Below the pieces are notes generated by a model. It was given only the letters and a program-made list of their open reading frames with translations, was not told the DNA's origin and did no database searches. Below are positions 1-7,045 of a stretch of 22,700 nucleotides of DNA, piece by piece (the stretch's first letter is position 1; the number at the start of each line of letters is the position of its first letter). This DNA comes from Bdellovibrio sp. (GTDB taxonomy: Bacteria > Bdellovibrionota > Bdellovibrionia > Bdellovibrionales > Bdellovibrionaceae). The stretch covers positions 1 to 22,700 of the forward strand of contig JAGIAF010000014.1 in assembly GCA_017745015.1 (NCBI GenBank), in the 5' to 3' direction. Position numbers and translations under genes: made by a program.

Positions 1-1498
1 GAGCAAGGTTTCTGGCTTGAGCTTCCCAGTCAGCCGGGGAACCTTTTTGCAATTTGCCTAAGAGCCTTTCGAAGGCTCCCATTTTATCCATAAATGTTGG
101 AGCAGAAGCTTTAAATGCCGGTGTGCCTTTAAGATACTCTACCAATACCGGAAGAGATTGCTCTTTCTCAAAAGCTCTTAGCATATCCAACGAAAGAACA
201 TTCGTTGTGCCTTCCCAAATCGAGAAGACTTGAGCATCACGCAAGAGCTTTGGAAGTCCCGTGTCCTCGACATAACCAGCTCCTCCGAACATCTCCACAA
301 CTTCGCTGGAAATTGTGATAGCTTTTTTCGCTGTGTAAAGTTTTAAAACCGGAGTCAATGTGCGGAGAAGAGTGCGCTCTTTCGCCGTGATTTCTCCGAC
401 TTCGTCTTTACCTAACAGGTGAGCGATGTGGAACGAGAAAGCGAAACAACGACGGAAATCTTCTTCAAGCCAACGAAGGGTTTCTTGGTGAAGGGGGTGG
501 TCAATCAGAAGTTTGCCAAAGGCCTTGCGTTTGCGAGAATAGTCTTGTGCTAAATCCAAAGCGCGACGGGCATGCCCAAGAGCGCAAATTGAATTGTAGA
601 TACGCGTGATATTTAAGACGCTGGCGATTTTCTTAATGCCATCGCCTTCACCGCCTACCATGCGCGCCGGTGTACCTTGTAGGCTGAGCTCTGCTGTTGG
701 AAGAGCTTTGGTTCCAAGCTTGTCTTTGAGACGATGAATTTGAATGTGATTCAATTGTTCTTGGTCGTTACGCAACTCTAGATAAAACAAGCTTAAGCCT
801 TTAGAGCCTGCAGCCGCACCATCAGGACGCGCCAAGGTTAAGGCCATTTGCGAAGTGGTTGCTGAAGTGAACCATTTAGTTCCATGCAAAGAGTGAGTCG
901 CGCCAAAGGAGCTTTCACCCGCAAGAGGATGAGCGTCGGTAGAAGTACCACTGACATCAGAACCTCCGGTACGTTCGGTCATCCATTGTCCCGCTGTCCA
1001 AAAAGACTTTGGGTCACGAGATGTCAGGTGAGGAATGGCGCGGGCTTTCAATTCTGGAGTCCCATATAACTCCAGAGCGCGAGCAGCACCGTCCGTCATC
1101 GCCAGAGGGCAAGAGAATATCGCGGAGCTTGGAGAGTAAAGGTAAAGCAGAGCCATCTGGTAAACGCGAGAGAAGGCGCCAAAATGACGATCATAAGCTG
1201 TGGCTACGATACCTTCTTCAGCGGCAACTTTCTCAAGTTGCTTCCAGCCATTGGAAACTTTGATTTCATCAATACGACGACCCCACGGATCGAAAGGGAT
1301 ATGAACCGGCGGGTGAGCTTCAGCATCCTGTGCCCATTCCAGCATTTCTCCGGCGCAGCGGTCACCCAGCTTTTCCAGGTGAGGTAGAGCGACTTTTTGG
1401 CAATCTGCTGGCAGAACATTTTTCAAAAACTTCTGCAGGGTCGAATCGGACTTAAAAGTATTCGTCAGTGTCGGGCCGTCTTGATAAAAGTTTTTCAT
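1..1498 (-). CDS. AidB-like acyl-CoA dehydrogenase (3' end outside window)
   Basis: The reading frame opens at the ATG at 1498 and stays open for 499 codons to the window edge, so the C-terminus is missing. The translation is an FAD-dependent acyl-CoA dehydrogenase. It has the MTERTGGSD segment at residues 173-181, typical of the AidB/isovaleryl-CoA-dehydrogenase-like branch, and a KWFTSATTS flavin-binding strand. IWEGTTNV carries Glu429 at the position of the catalytic base of the family. An N-terminal PWGRRIDEI segment resembles the AidB entry domain. Family members oxidise acyl-CoA thioesters or, in AidB, bind DNA and protect it from alkylation; which applies here cannot be read from the sequence. 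The Shine-Dalgarno in front of the ATG is weak. The gene diverges from the protease gene across about 120 bases. Confidence 0.9.
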   Translation of the reverse strand, partial: MKNFYQDGPTLTNTFKSDSTLQKFLKNVLPADCQKVALPHLEKLGDRCAGEMLEWAQDAEAHPPVHIPFDPWGRRIDEIKVSNGWKQLEKVAAEEGIVATAYDRHFGAFSRVYQMALLYLYSPSSAIFSCPLAMTDGAARALELYGTPELKARAIPHLTSRDPKSFWTAGQWMTERTGGSDVSGTSTDAHPLAGESSFGATHSLHGTKWFTSATTSQMALTLARPDGAAAGSKGLSLFYLELRNDQEQLNHIQIHRLKDKLGTKALPTAELSLQGTPARMVGGEGDGIKKIASVLNITRIYNSICALGHARRALDLAQDYSRKRKAFGKLLIDHPLHQETLRWLEEDFRRCFAFSFHIAHLLGKDEVGEITAKERTLLRTLTPVLKLYTAKKAITISSEVVEMFGGAGYVEDTGLPKLLRDAQVFSIWEGTTNVLSLDMLRAFEKEQSLPVLVEYLKGTPAFKASAPTFMDKMGAFERLLGKLQKGSPADWEAQARNLA

Positions 1499-1565
1499 GG
1501 TATCTAGTGTAGGATGCTCTAGAGAGCGGTACAACTCTCTGTGATTCGACTCGGCCTTTTTTTTA

Positions 1566-1594
1566 TTGCCGGACGGTAACAGACTTCATATACA
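1566..1594 (+). promoter_or_regulatory. Candidate sigma70-type promoter for the protease
   Basis: TTGCCG at 1566-1571 and TATACA at 1589-1594 are separated by 17 bases, the optimal sigma70 spacing. They lie 25 bases ahead of the protease start. Each hexamer matches four of six consensus positions, and the -10 lacks the final T, so this is only a candidate. Confidence 0.35.
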
Positions 1595-1618
1595 GGCCCC
1601 TCTTAATTGGGGGGGGAT

Positions 1619-2527
1619 ATGTCTCGTTGGATTCTTGTATTTGGGTTGATTGCTTTGGTGTCCTGTACATCAAATAACTCCAACCAGGTTGCAGCTGGTA
1701 ACAACAGCGCTATTGTGAACGGGACTGAAGTCCAAGAGAAAGACCCTATCTTAGCGAGCATTGTCTCTGTTTATGATCTTAAAAAAGCCGGCCTTTGCAC
1801 AGGTTCCTTGATCGCTCCCGGCATCGTCTTGACGGCCGCTCATTGCATTACCTCAAAACCTTCTGATCTTCGTGTGATCTTCGGAACGAATGTTGATGAG
1901 TGGTTGAATGCTCGCGAGCCAGACGTCAAAGCGGAGCACATTCGCAATGTTCTTGCGACCAGAGTTCATCCCGACTGGAGCTATGAAAAGAATCAAGAAA
2001 CTGAAACTGATTGGCATGATATTGCCTTGGTAAAATTCAAGGGCGATATCCCAGAAGGTTTCAAGCCAGCGACGATTTTGCAAGATGCAAAAGTTCTTGT
2101 TCGCGGAACGATGGTGACGATCGCAGGTTACGGAGTGAACTCCGTTGAAACTCCAGAAATAGATCCTAAGAGCGTTAAGAATCTTGAGCAAGCGATCGAA
2201 AATGGCGACGTTTATTGTGATGAGCCAAGAAAAATCTGCTTCAAAGCAGAGTACAGTGGTGACGGACAATTGAGAATGGCGAAAGCTCCAATTTCTTCTG
2301 TTCAAGAAACAGAAGTTCGCTTGGATGAAAAGCTTGCTGGTACATGCGGTGGCGACTCAGGTGGTCCGGCTTACATCGAAAAAGACGGCGTTTTCTATTT
2401 ATTCGGTATCACGAGCCGTGGTAGTGCACTTTGCAACAGCACAGGCGTTTACACAAATGCACTTTCATTTGCGACTTGGTTGAACCCAATCATCAAAGAA
2501 TGGCAAGAGGCTGCTGTCTCAAAATAA
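1619..2527 (+). CDS. Secreted S1-family (chymotrypsin-fold) serine protease lipoprotein
   Basis: I start the gene at the ATG at 1619 rather than the in-frame TTG at 1607, because the ATG directly begins a signal sequence and the G-run before it can serve as ribosome binding site. This gives 302 residues. The N-terminus ends in a lipobox (LVSC, Cys16), predicting a lipid-anchored protein. IVNGTEV resembles the new N-terminus made on zymogen activation. The catalytic triad is complete: His75 in LTAAHC, Asp134 in DIALV, Ser247 in GDSGGP. Six residues before Ser247 (chymotrypsin position 189) is Gly rather than Asp, so trypsin-like preference for Arg/Lys is not expected. Glycines at the 216 and 226 positions appear retained. 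A terminator follows. Likely role is degradation of external or periplasmic protein; the substrate is unknown. Confidence 0.93.
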   Translation: MSRWILVFGLIALVSCTSNNSNQVAAGNNSAIVNGTEVQEKDPILASIVSVYDLKKAGLCTGSLIAPGIVLTAAHCITSKPSDLRVIFGTNVDEWLNAREPDVKAEHIRNVLATRVHPDWSYEKNQETETDWHDIALVKFKGDIPEGFKPATILQDAKVLVRGTMVTIAGYGVNSVETPEIDPKSVKNLEQAIENGDVYCDEPRKICFKAEYSGDGQLRMAKAPISSVQETEVRLDEKLAGTCGGDSGGPAYIEKDGVFYLFGITSRGSALCNSTGVYTNALSFATWLNPIIKEWQEAAVSK

Positions 2528-2575
2528 GACAGTGCAGTAGCATAAGTTGCCAGCTGTATAGCAAATGTTGAGAGT

Positions 2576-2607
2576 GAGGGAGCTGAAAGGCTCCCTTATT
2601 TGTTTTT
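2576..2607 (+). terminator. Rho-independent terminator after the protease
   Basis: A 7-bp perfect stem (AGGGAGC at 2577-2583 with GCTCCCT at 2590-2596) has a 6-base loop. It is followed by a T-rich tail, TATTTGTTTTT, ending at 2607. It lies about 50 bases past the protease stop, so the next gene probably has its own promoter. Confidence 0.8.
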
Positions 2608-2666
2608 AGGCGGCAAGGCTCTTGCATTCTTAAGTTGTGAGAATTATTTAAAAAAGGAAGTCGCCC

Positions 2667-2975
2667 ATGATGCTTATAAAAACCATGATCCCTGCCGTGC
2701 TGTTTTCTTTGTCTGCCTTTGCATCAGTGCAAGGCAAAGTGACGATCAAAATTGATTCAACCAACGCCCAGGTGACTCTTCAAGGCATGTCCGTGAAGGA
2801 AGGCGATAAAGTTACTTTGATTGAGAAGACTTGCCAGGGGCCGAAAGTGAAACTGTGTCGCACAGATAAAGTCGGTACGGCAACGGTGTCTCGTGTTATC
2901 AACGAAAAAGCTTCTGAAATCACTGTCGATGGCAAAGCTCCTTTGAAAGAAGGCTTGCTCATCGAAAAGCAATAG
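2667..2975 (+). CDS. Small exported protein of unknown function
   Basis: I do not recognise a family. The 102-residue product begins with a Sec-type signal peptide (hydrophobic stretch, then SAFASVQG with probable cleavage after an Ala). The mature domain of about 80 residues is rich in Lys, Thr and Val with alternating hydrophobic residues, which suggests a small beta-sandwich or SH3-like fold. Two cysteines (CQGPKVKLC) could form a periplasmic disulfide. AAGGAAG at 2654-2660 lies six bases before the ATG at 2667 and supports this start; a second ATG follows directly. The gene sits between the protease terminator and the convergent porin gene, whose stop lies only four bases beyond its own. 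Confidence 0.75.
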   Translation: MMLIKTMIPAVLFSLSAFASVQGKVTIKIDSTNAQVTLQGMSVKEGDKVTLIEKTCQGPKVKLCRTDKVGTATVSRVINEKASEITVDGKAPLKEGLLIEKQ

Positions 2976-2979
2976 TGCT

Positions 2980-4059
2980 TTAGAAGTGTGCGACCGCTCC
3001 AAGGGTGATCATATGAAGCTCCTTCGTAAGATCGCCTTTGTCGTTAGTAAGAACCTCTTGGTCGGCGCTGTCATGGCGATATTCCACATAGACCTTTAAA
3101 TGTTCCGACAATTTAAACTTATCACCCAGGGTCCAGACATTGGCTTTGTCTGTTCCAGTATAATATGCGCCAGTGCTGTTATTCAAAGCATCCAGCTCTC
3201 CCGCGCCGAGGACAGATTCATAGCGAAGCCCAATGGAATGCTTGTCCCAAACATAAACCATCTGACTTGAGATGGACTGAGCATAAATTTGCGAGCCACC
3301 ATCTGGTGTTTGAGTTCGAGCATCATAGGATACTGACCAAGTAAAATTATCGCTGAATTTATAGGTTGCCCAAATATTCGAAGTGGATTTGTCGATCTTA
3401 AGTGTCGGCGTCACAGGATCGGTATCTGTACCTGTGTAATAGCCCGCAAACCAAAGGAATCTTCCGGCTACTCCCGTTGCAGAAAGCTCTGTTGTCTTTG
3501 TCGGAGTGTAGTCATCGCCGAATTGGTTGTAGGTGCTGCGATTGTAAGTGCTGAGAGAGACAGCTAGGAATTCTCCAGGATTGAAGCGAAGACGCATCCC
3601 TTCATTATATCCGGGAACGATACCTTGATAGGCAACGGTGTTCGCATAGAAGGCATTTTCGTTTTTTAGCGCAGATTCAAATCCCAAAGTTGAGCAGAGG
3701 CGTCCTCCACCGACGGACCATTCTGGAGCTATTTTATAATAGACTTCCAGTTGATCGAGCGTCCCGATATTGCTTTTTGTATTTCCAGCCGGGGAGGTAT
3801 ATTCCGTGGGAACGTACGCGAGTCGAGCAAAGAGAGAGAGTTCTTCTGTCTCTTTGGTCAGGATCAGTTGGGCGCTATGAAAGTGGTACTGGTCATTGAG
3901 CGCACCGCCAGAAGCCGGGTAGGGATTGCTACCAGATGAAAGAAAGTTGTAGTCAAATGCCGCTTCACCTTGTGCCGTGATGCCGCTGATATCGATTGCG
4001 TGTGCAGGAATGCCCAGAAGTGCGCTTAAGGCGATGATTGAAAAAGCAGTTTTCTTCAC
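2980..4059 (-). CDS. Outer-membrane beta-barrel porin, BBP2/OmpL-like
   Basis: The 359-residue product starts at a GTG at 4059 with AAGGGT eight bases upstream. The signal peptide ends in PAHA, with cleavage likely before IDIS. The rest is alternating amphipathic beta strands rich in Tyr, Ser and Gly. It ends ITLGAVAHF, and a C-terminal Phe is the recognition signal for the BAM outer-membrane assembly machinery. The segment VGGGRLCSTLGFES followed by YNEGMRLRF resembles the putative beta-barrel porin-2 (OmpL-like) family. It is expected to form a diffusion channel; selectivity cannot be told. The gene is transcribed alone, diverging from the chemoreceptor gene and ending nearly stop-to-stop with the small exported protein. 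The family assignment is from memory of the motif pattern; barrel and export signals are direct. Confidence 0.82.
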   Translation of the reverse strand: MKKTAFSIIALSALLGIPAHAIDISGITAQGEAAFDYNFLSSGSNPYPASGGALNDQYHFHSAQLILTKETEELSLFARLAYVPTEYTSPAGNTKSNIGTLDQLEVYYKIAPEWSVGGGRLCSTLGFESALKNENAFYANTVAYQGIVPGYNEGMRLRFNPGEFLAVSLSTYNRSTYNQFGDDYTPTKTTELSATGVAGRFLWFAGYYTGTDTDPVTPTLKIDKSTSNIWATYKFSDNFTWSVSYDARTQTPDGGSQIYAQSISSQMVYVWDKHSIGLRYESVLGAGELDALNNSTGAYYTGTDKANVWTLGDKFKLSEHLKVYVEYRHDSADQEVLTNDKGDLTKELHMITLGAVAHF

Positions 4060-4095
4060 GCAGAGACCCTTTTAACAGAATTTTGATAAACTCAT

Positions 4096-4113
4096 TCCCG
4101 ACCTTTATCGGGA
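4096..4113. repeat. Inverted repeat upstream of the porin gene
   Basis: TCCCGA and TCGGGA are separated by six bases, forming a perfect 6-bp dyad 37 bases before the porin start. It could be an operator or a leader hairpin for the porin. Nothing else in the sequence decides between these. Confidence 0.4.
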
Positions 4114-4174
4114 GGCCGAAACTATAGTTAAGTCTAGTTCCATACCGACTCTTAAAAATCAGTGAACAATAAAG

Positions 4175-4237
4175 TAAGTCCTGCAGTGTCCAGGACCTTG
4201 GTCTACGAACACATCAAATGTTCGATCGCTGGACTTA
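4175..4237 (+). promoter_or_regulatory. Structured, possibly switching leader upstream of the chemoreceptor
   Basis: Within 63 bases there are several perfect pairings. TAAGTCC (4175-4181) pairs with GGACTTA (4231-4237), 7 bp. GTCCTG (4178-4183) pairs with CAGGAC (4191-4196). GTCCAG (4188-4193) pairs with CTGGAC (4229-4234). CGAACA (4206-4211) pairs with TGTTCG (4219-4224). The first three are mutually exclusive, since they share bases, while the last hairpin fits with any of them. The element ends 73 bases before the chemoreceptor ATG. It matches no riboswitch consensus I can recall. It is read here as a candidate cis-regulatory RNA or DNA-binding region. Confidence 0.4.
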
Positions 4238-4310
4238 TGGGTTTTCTGTCTCGTTCCGAAAAGTTCATTGTTAAAGAATTTTTATTTTCCAACATGGGAA
4301 CAGGAAATAT

Positions 4311-5963
4311 ATGAAGAACACATCATTAAGTTCATGGGTGAAGGGTATTAAAGGTCGTCTTCTTTTCGTGGCGATCTTTCCGTTTGTGGCATTTGGTATT
4401 ATTTTTACCTTTACGTACTCGGGACTGGATACACTTAGTGAGCTATTGAAAAGTGCCCACACTGATATCCTTCCAAATATCTCTGCTCTTGATGACATGC
4501 GAATCGCTGAGAATAAATTCGGTTATCGTGTTTGGGAAGGGATTGTAAATCCAGAAGATCGTCCGGAAGTAATTAAAGAAGCCCATGAAACAATGAAGAT
4601 GTTTAATGATGCTTATCAGAAGTATGTAAACAGCAGCTTCGATCCGGATGAAAAAGTAATTTACGATCAATATAAAGATAAGTTCCCAGTTTACATGTCG
4701 ACAGCGAAAACAATCTTAGAGGGACTTGAAAAGGGCACTCCTGAAGCTGTTGCGGATTCTCGCAAACTCTTGGATGAAAATCTTCATCATATCGCCGGTG
4801 AGCTCGAATCTTTCAACGAGAAAGTCACTGATCACTATGATAAGAGAGCAGAGGCTGAAGGCAAAGAGTTTGTAAAAGCTCGGTCACACATTTTGAATTT
4901 AATGATTATGGTCACGGTTTGTGCGGGCTTGGCAATTCTAGCTCTGCTTCTTATCACGGCTGCAAAAATTGCGAGTGCAGTGGGTTCGATCGCGAGTGGT
5001 CTGACAGAGTCAGGTGGCCGCGTAGTGGATGCTGTTGCGCAATTGAGTGAGGCCGGTAATAGCTTGTCGCAAAACTCTACGGAAGCAGCAGCTTCCTTAG
5101 AAGAAACAGTGGCAGCTCTTGAAGAACTTTCTTCGATGGTGCAAATGAATTCAGATAACGCCAAACAGGCAGCGGCTTTGTCGGCGTCTTCTCGTGATGC
5201 AGCAGAACGCGGCGAGAATGAAATCAAGTCATTGATCGTATCTATGAGTGAAATTTCCAGTTCTTCTAAGAAAATCGAAGAGATTATTTCGGTCATTGAC
5301 GATATCGCCTTCCAGACAAATTTGTTGGCCTTGAATGCGGCAGTAGAAGCTGCGCGTGCTGGTGAGCAAGGTAAAGGTTTCGCCGTTGTTGCCGAAGCAG
5401 TTCGCGCCTTGGCGCAAAGAAGTGCCTCTTCCGCGAAAGATATCGAGCACCTGATCAAAGAATCTGTTGAGCAAGTGGATCGTGGCAGTAAAGTCGCTGA
5501 CCAGAGTGGTGAAGTGCTTGCTAATATCGTGAGCTCGATCAAAAAGGTTTCTGATCTAAATAATGAAATCGCAGCGGCAAGTTCTGAGCAAACAACGGGT
5601 ATCCAGCAAATTTCAAAAGCGATGAATCAGTTGGATCAATCTTCTCAGTCCAATGCGGCCTCTGCGGAAGAGATTGCGGCGACAAGTTCAGAGATCGACA
5701 ATTTGGCTCGTCACACACAACAACTCACTGTGGATTTGAATGTTGCAGTGCTAGGTTCTATGAGTGATGACACGGAAATGCCTAAGGCTGGGGAAAAAGC
5801 TTCGAAGAAGTTGAAAGCGAAGTCTTCACAGGCTCCGACAGCGAAAGTGATTCCGATGAGTCGTCCGGCTTCTTCAATCAAAGCAGCAGCGAAGACGGCC
5901 CAAGAAGCGATCCCATTTGACGATGAACCCCGAGCAAAAATCGGGAATACAGACGGCTTCTAG
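4311..5963 (+). CDS. Methyl-accepting chemotaxis protein
   Basis: This 550-residue chemoreceptor has a cytoplasmic N-terminus, a first membrane helix at about 17-38 and a helical periplasmic sensor of about 155 residues (four-helix-bundle type by length). A second membrane helix lies at about 194-220. The cytoplasmic signalling coiled coil carries the invariant hairpin tip starting at Phe334 (FQTNLLALNAAVEAARAGE). Ala/Ser/Glu-rich heptads on both sides provide the usual Glu/Gln methylation sites. No HAMP domain is evident: the coiled coil begins almost directly after TM2. The last 70 or so residues are a low-complexity Lys/Ala/Ser tail ending in an acidic patch, without the NWETF-type CheR-docking pentapeptide. 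AGGAAA lies just before the ATG at 4311. The ligand is unknown. Confidence 0.94.
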   Translation: MKNTSLSSWVKGIKGRLLFVAIFPFVAFGIIFTFTYSGLDTLSELLKSAHTDILPNISALDDMRIAENKFGYRVWEGIVNPEDRPEVIKEAHETMKMFNDAYQKYVNSSFDPDEKVIYDQYKDKFPVYMSTAKTILEGLEKGTPEAVADSRKLLDENLHHIAGELESFNEKVTDHYDKRAEAEGKEFVKARSHILNLMIMVTVCAGLAILALLLITAAKIASAVGSIASGLTESGGRVVDAVAQLSEAGNSLSQNSTEAAASLEETVAALEELSSMVQMNSDNAKQAAALSASSRDAAERGENEIKSLIVSMSEISSSSKKIEEIISVIDDIAFQTNLLALNAAVEAARAGEQGKGFAVVAEAVRALAQRSASSAKDIEHLIKESVEQVDRGSKVADQSGEVLANIVSSIKKVSDLNNEIAAASSEQTTGIQQISKAMNQLDQSSQSNAASAEEIAATSSEIDNLARHTQQLTVDLNVAVLGSMSDDTEMPKAGEKASKKLKAKSSQAPTAKVIPMSRPASSIKAAAKTAQEAIPFDDEPRAKIGNTDGF

Positions 5964-5979
5964 TCTCATTATTAGAATT

Positions 5980-6025
5980 CAGGGGGAAATATGCCCTTAG
6001 GTCGAGTGAAAGACCATTTCCCCTG
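5980..6025 (+). promoter_or_regulatory. Long bulged hairpin between the chemoreceptor and HD-GYP genes
   Basis: CAGGGGGAAAT (5980-5990) pairs with ATTTCCCCTG (6016-6025) with one bulged G. Inside, GGTC (6000-6003) pairs with GACC (6012-6015) around an eight-base loop. A nine-base one-sided internal loop separates the stems. No T-run follows, so it is not a standard terminator. It may protect or process the mRNA, or control the HD-GYP gene that starts 36 bases downstream. Confidence 0.45.
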
Positions 6026-6060
6026 TGTTCAATGACATACACTCAAGTTACAATTAGGGG

Positions 6061-7032
6061 ATGACCGAGTCCCCACAAAAAATGATTATGGTGAGCGTTG
6101 ATCTCTTTACTGAAGGGGTTCCGCTTTCTGCAGACGTCTACACACGCCTTCCTTCGGGGCAATATCTGCTCGTTGGAAAGAAGGGTGAAAAGAGTAATTT
6201 CCGCACGCTTCATATGACTGCGCAAAAGAAGGCCGAGCTTTATGTGCGTGGATCTGACTATGATGCCGTTATTCAATTCAATTTAGCTCTGACTAAAACT
6301 GCTGTTATGAAGCCTGAGATTTCGACTCACTTGAAGGTGAATTTAATCTCGGGCCTTGCTGACTCTGCGATCAATGATCTTGTGGATCGCAAGGTTGTGA
6401 TGGGCTCCTATGACCGTGTGAAGCAGCTTTCTGGTTTTATTAAAGACACTGTTTCTCAAGTGAAAGACATTGACAAGCTTTTGGATCTTTTAGGGAAGCT
6501 TCCTAAGGACAGCGCGGCTCATGGTATGGCGACGGCGGCAGTGTCACTTTTGATTTGTGAACAGATGGAGATCACCTCCAAGACGACTTTGGAAAAAGTC
6601 ACCTTGGGTGCCCTATTACATGATATTGGTCTTAAAGAGATTCCTGCGGCAATCTTGGATAAACCTCGTGCCGAAAGAACAGTTGAAGAAAGCACATTCT
6701 ATGAGTCGCACACTCTGCGTGGAGTGGAGCTTTTGCAGGAGCTAAAAGAGATTCCTTCGGATGTTTTAGCTATTATCCTTGAGCATCATGAGAACGCTAT
6801 TGGCATGGGCTATCCTCGTCGCATTCGTGATATAAAGATGAATCCTTTGGCGAGGATTGTCGGAGTTGCCAATTACTTTATGGAGCTTCTGCATGATGGA
6901 GTCGGCGACATGAAATCACCGGAAGAGGCGCTTCACTATATGGAAGTGACTTTGGGGCTTCCATTTAATAAACAAGTTTTCCAAGCACTTAAAGATGTTG
7001 TTCAAGCGCAACAAATCAAAAAGCCCGGGTAG
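6061..7032 (+). CDS. HD-GYP domain protein (degenerate c-di-GMP phosphodiesterase family)
   Basis: The 323-residue protein has an N-terminal region of about 130 residues of the kind that precedes HD-GYP domains, then an HD-GYP domain. Visible family residues are His154, the HD pair His187-Asp188 (LLHDIG), His217, His242-His243 (EHHEN) and GYP at 250-252. HD-GYP enzymes hydrolyse cyclic di-GMP. Three changes stand out. The family's HDIGK is HDIGL, the HHExxDG stretch reads HHENAIG, and the metal-binding Asp of the usual AD-x-x-DAL motif is Asn271 (VANYF). Activity is therefore uncertain and it may be a c-di-GMP sensor. A TAG codon two codons upstream fixes the start at or after 6061, although GGGG abuts the ATG with almost no spacer. 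The preceding chemoreceptor gene suggests a link to motility control. Confidence 0.85.
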   Translation: MTESPQKMIMVSVDLFTEGVPLSADVYTRLPSGQYLLVGKKGEKSNFRTLHMTAQKKAELYVRGSDYDAVIQFNLALTKTAVMKPEISTHLKVNLISGLADSAINDLVDRKVVMGSYDRVKQLSGFIKDTVSQVKDIDKLLDLLGKLPKDSAAHGMATAAVSLLICEQMEITSKTTLEKVTLGALLHDIGLKEIPAAILDKPRAERTVEESTFYESHTLRGVELLQELKEIPSDVLAIILEHHENAIGMGYPRRIRDIKMNPLARIVGVANYFMELLHDGVGDMKSPEEALHYMEVTLGLPFNKQVFQALKDVVQAQQIKKPG

Positions 7033-7045
7033 CCGGGCTTTTTTT
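7021..7045. terminator. Bidirectional terminator between convergent genes
   Basis: AAGCCCGG (7021-7028) pairs perfectly with CCGGGCTT (7033-7040) around a four-base loop. Seven Ts follow on the plus strand and a run of As precedes on the other side, so it works in both directions. The HD-GYP stop codon lies in the loop, and the stop of the minus-strand gene lies in the T-run. Confidence 0.9.

Noticed and set aside
884..1419. Short plus- and minus-strand reading frames around 0.9-1.4 kb
   Set aside because: They lie within the strongly supported acyl-CoA dehydrogenase gene and are out of frame with it.
4175..4237. tRNA-like fold (7-bp acceptor-like stem and TTCGATC)
   Set aside because: Only 63 bases long, and the TTCGATC segment lies in another hairpin, so no T-arm, anticodon arm or D-arm of proper size can be drawn.
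4241..4310. Flagellar sigma28-type promoter before the chemoreceptor
   Set aside because: TTAAAG occurs, but no GCCGATAA-like -10 lies at the right spacing.
4835..5542. 235-codon minus-strand reading frame
   Set aside because: It is the mirror of the chemoreceptor coiled coil, rich in Ser/Ala with no domain or ribosome binding site.
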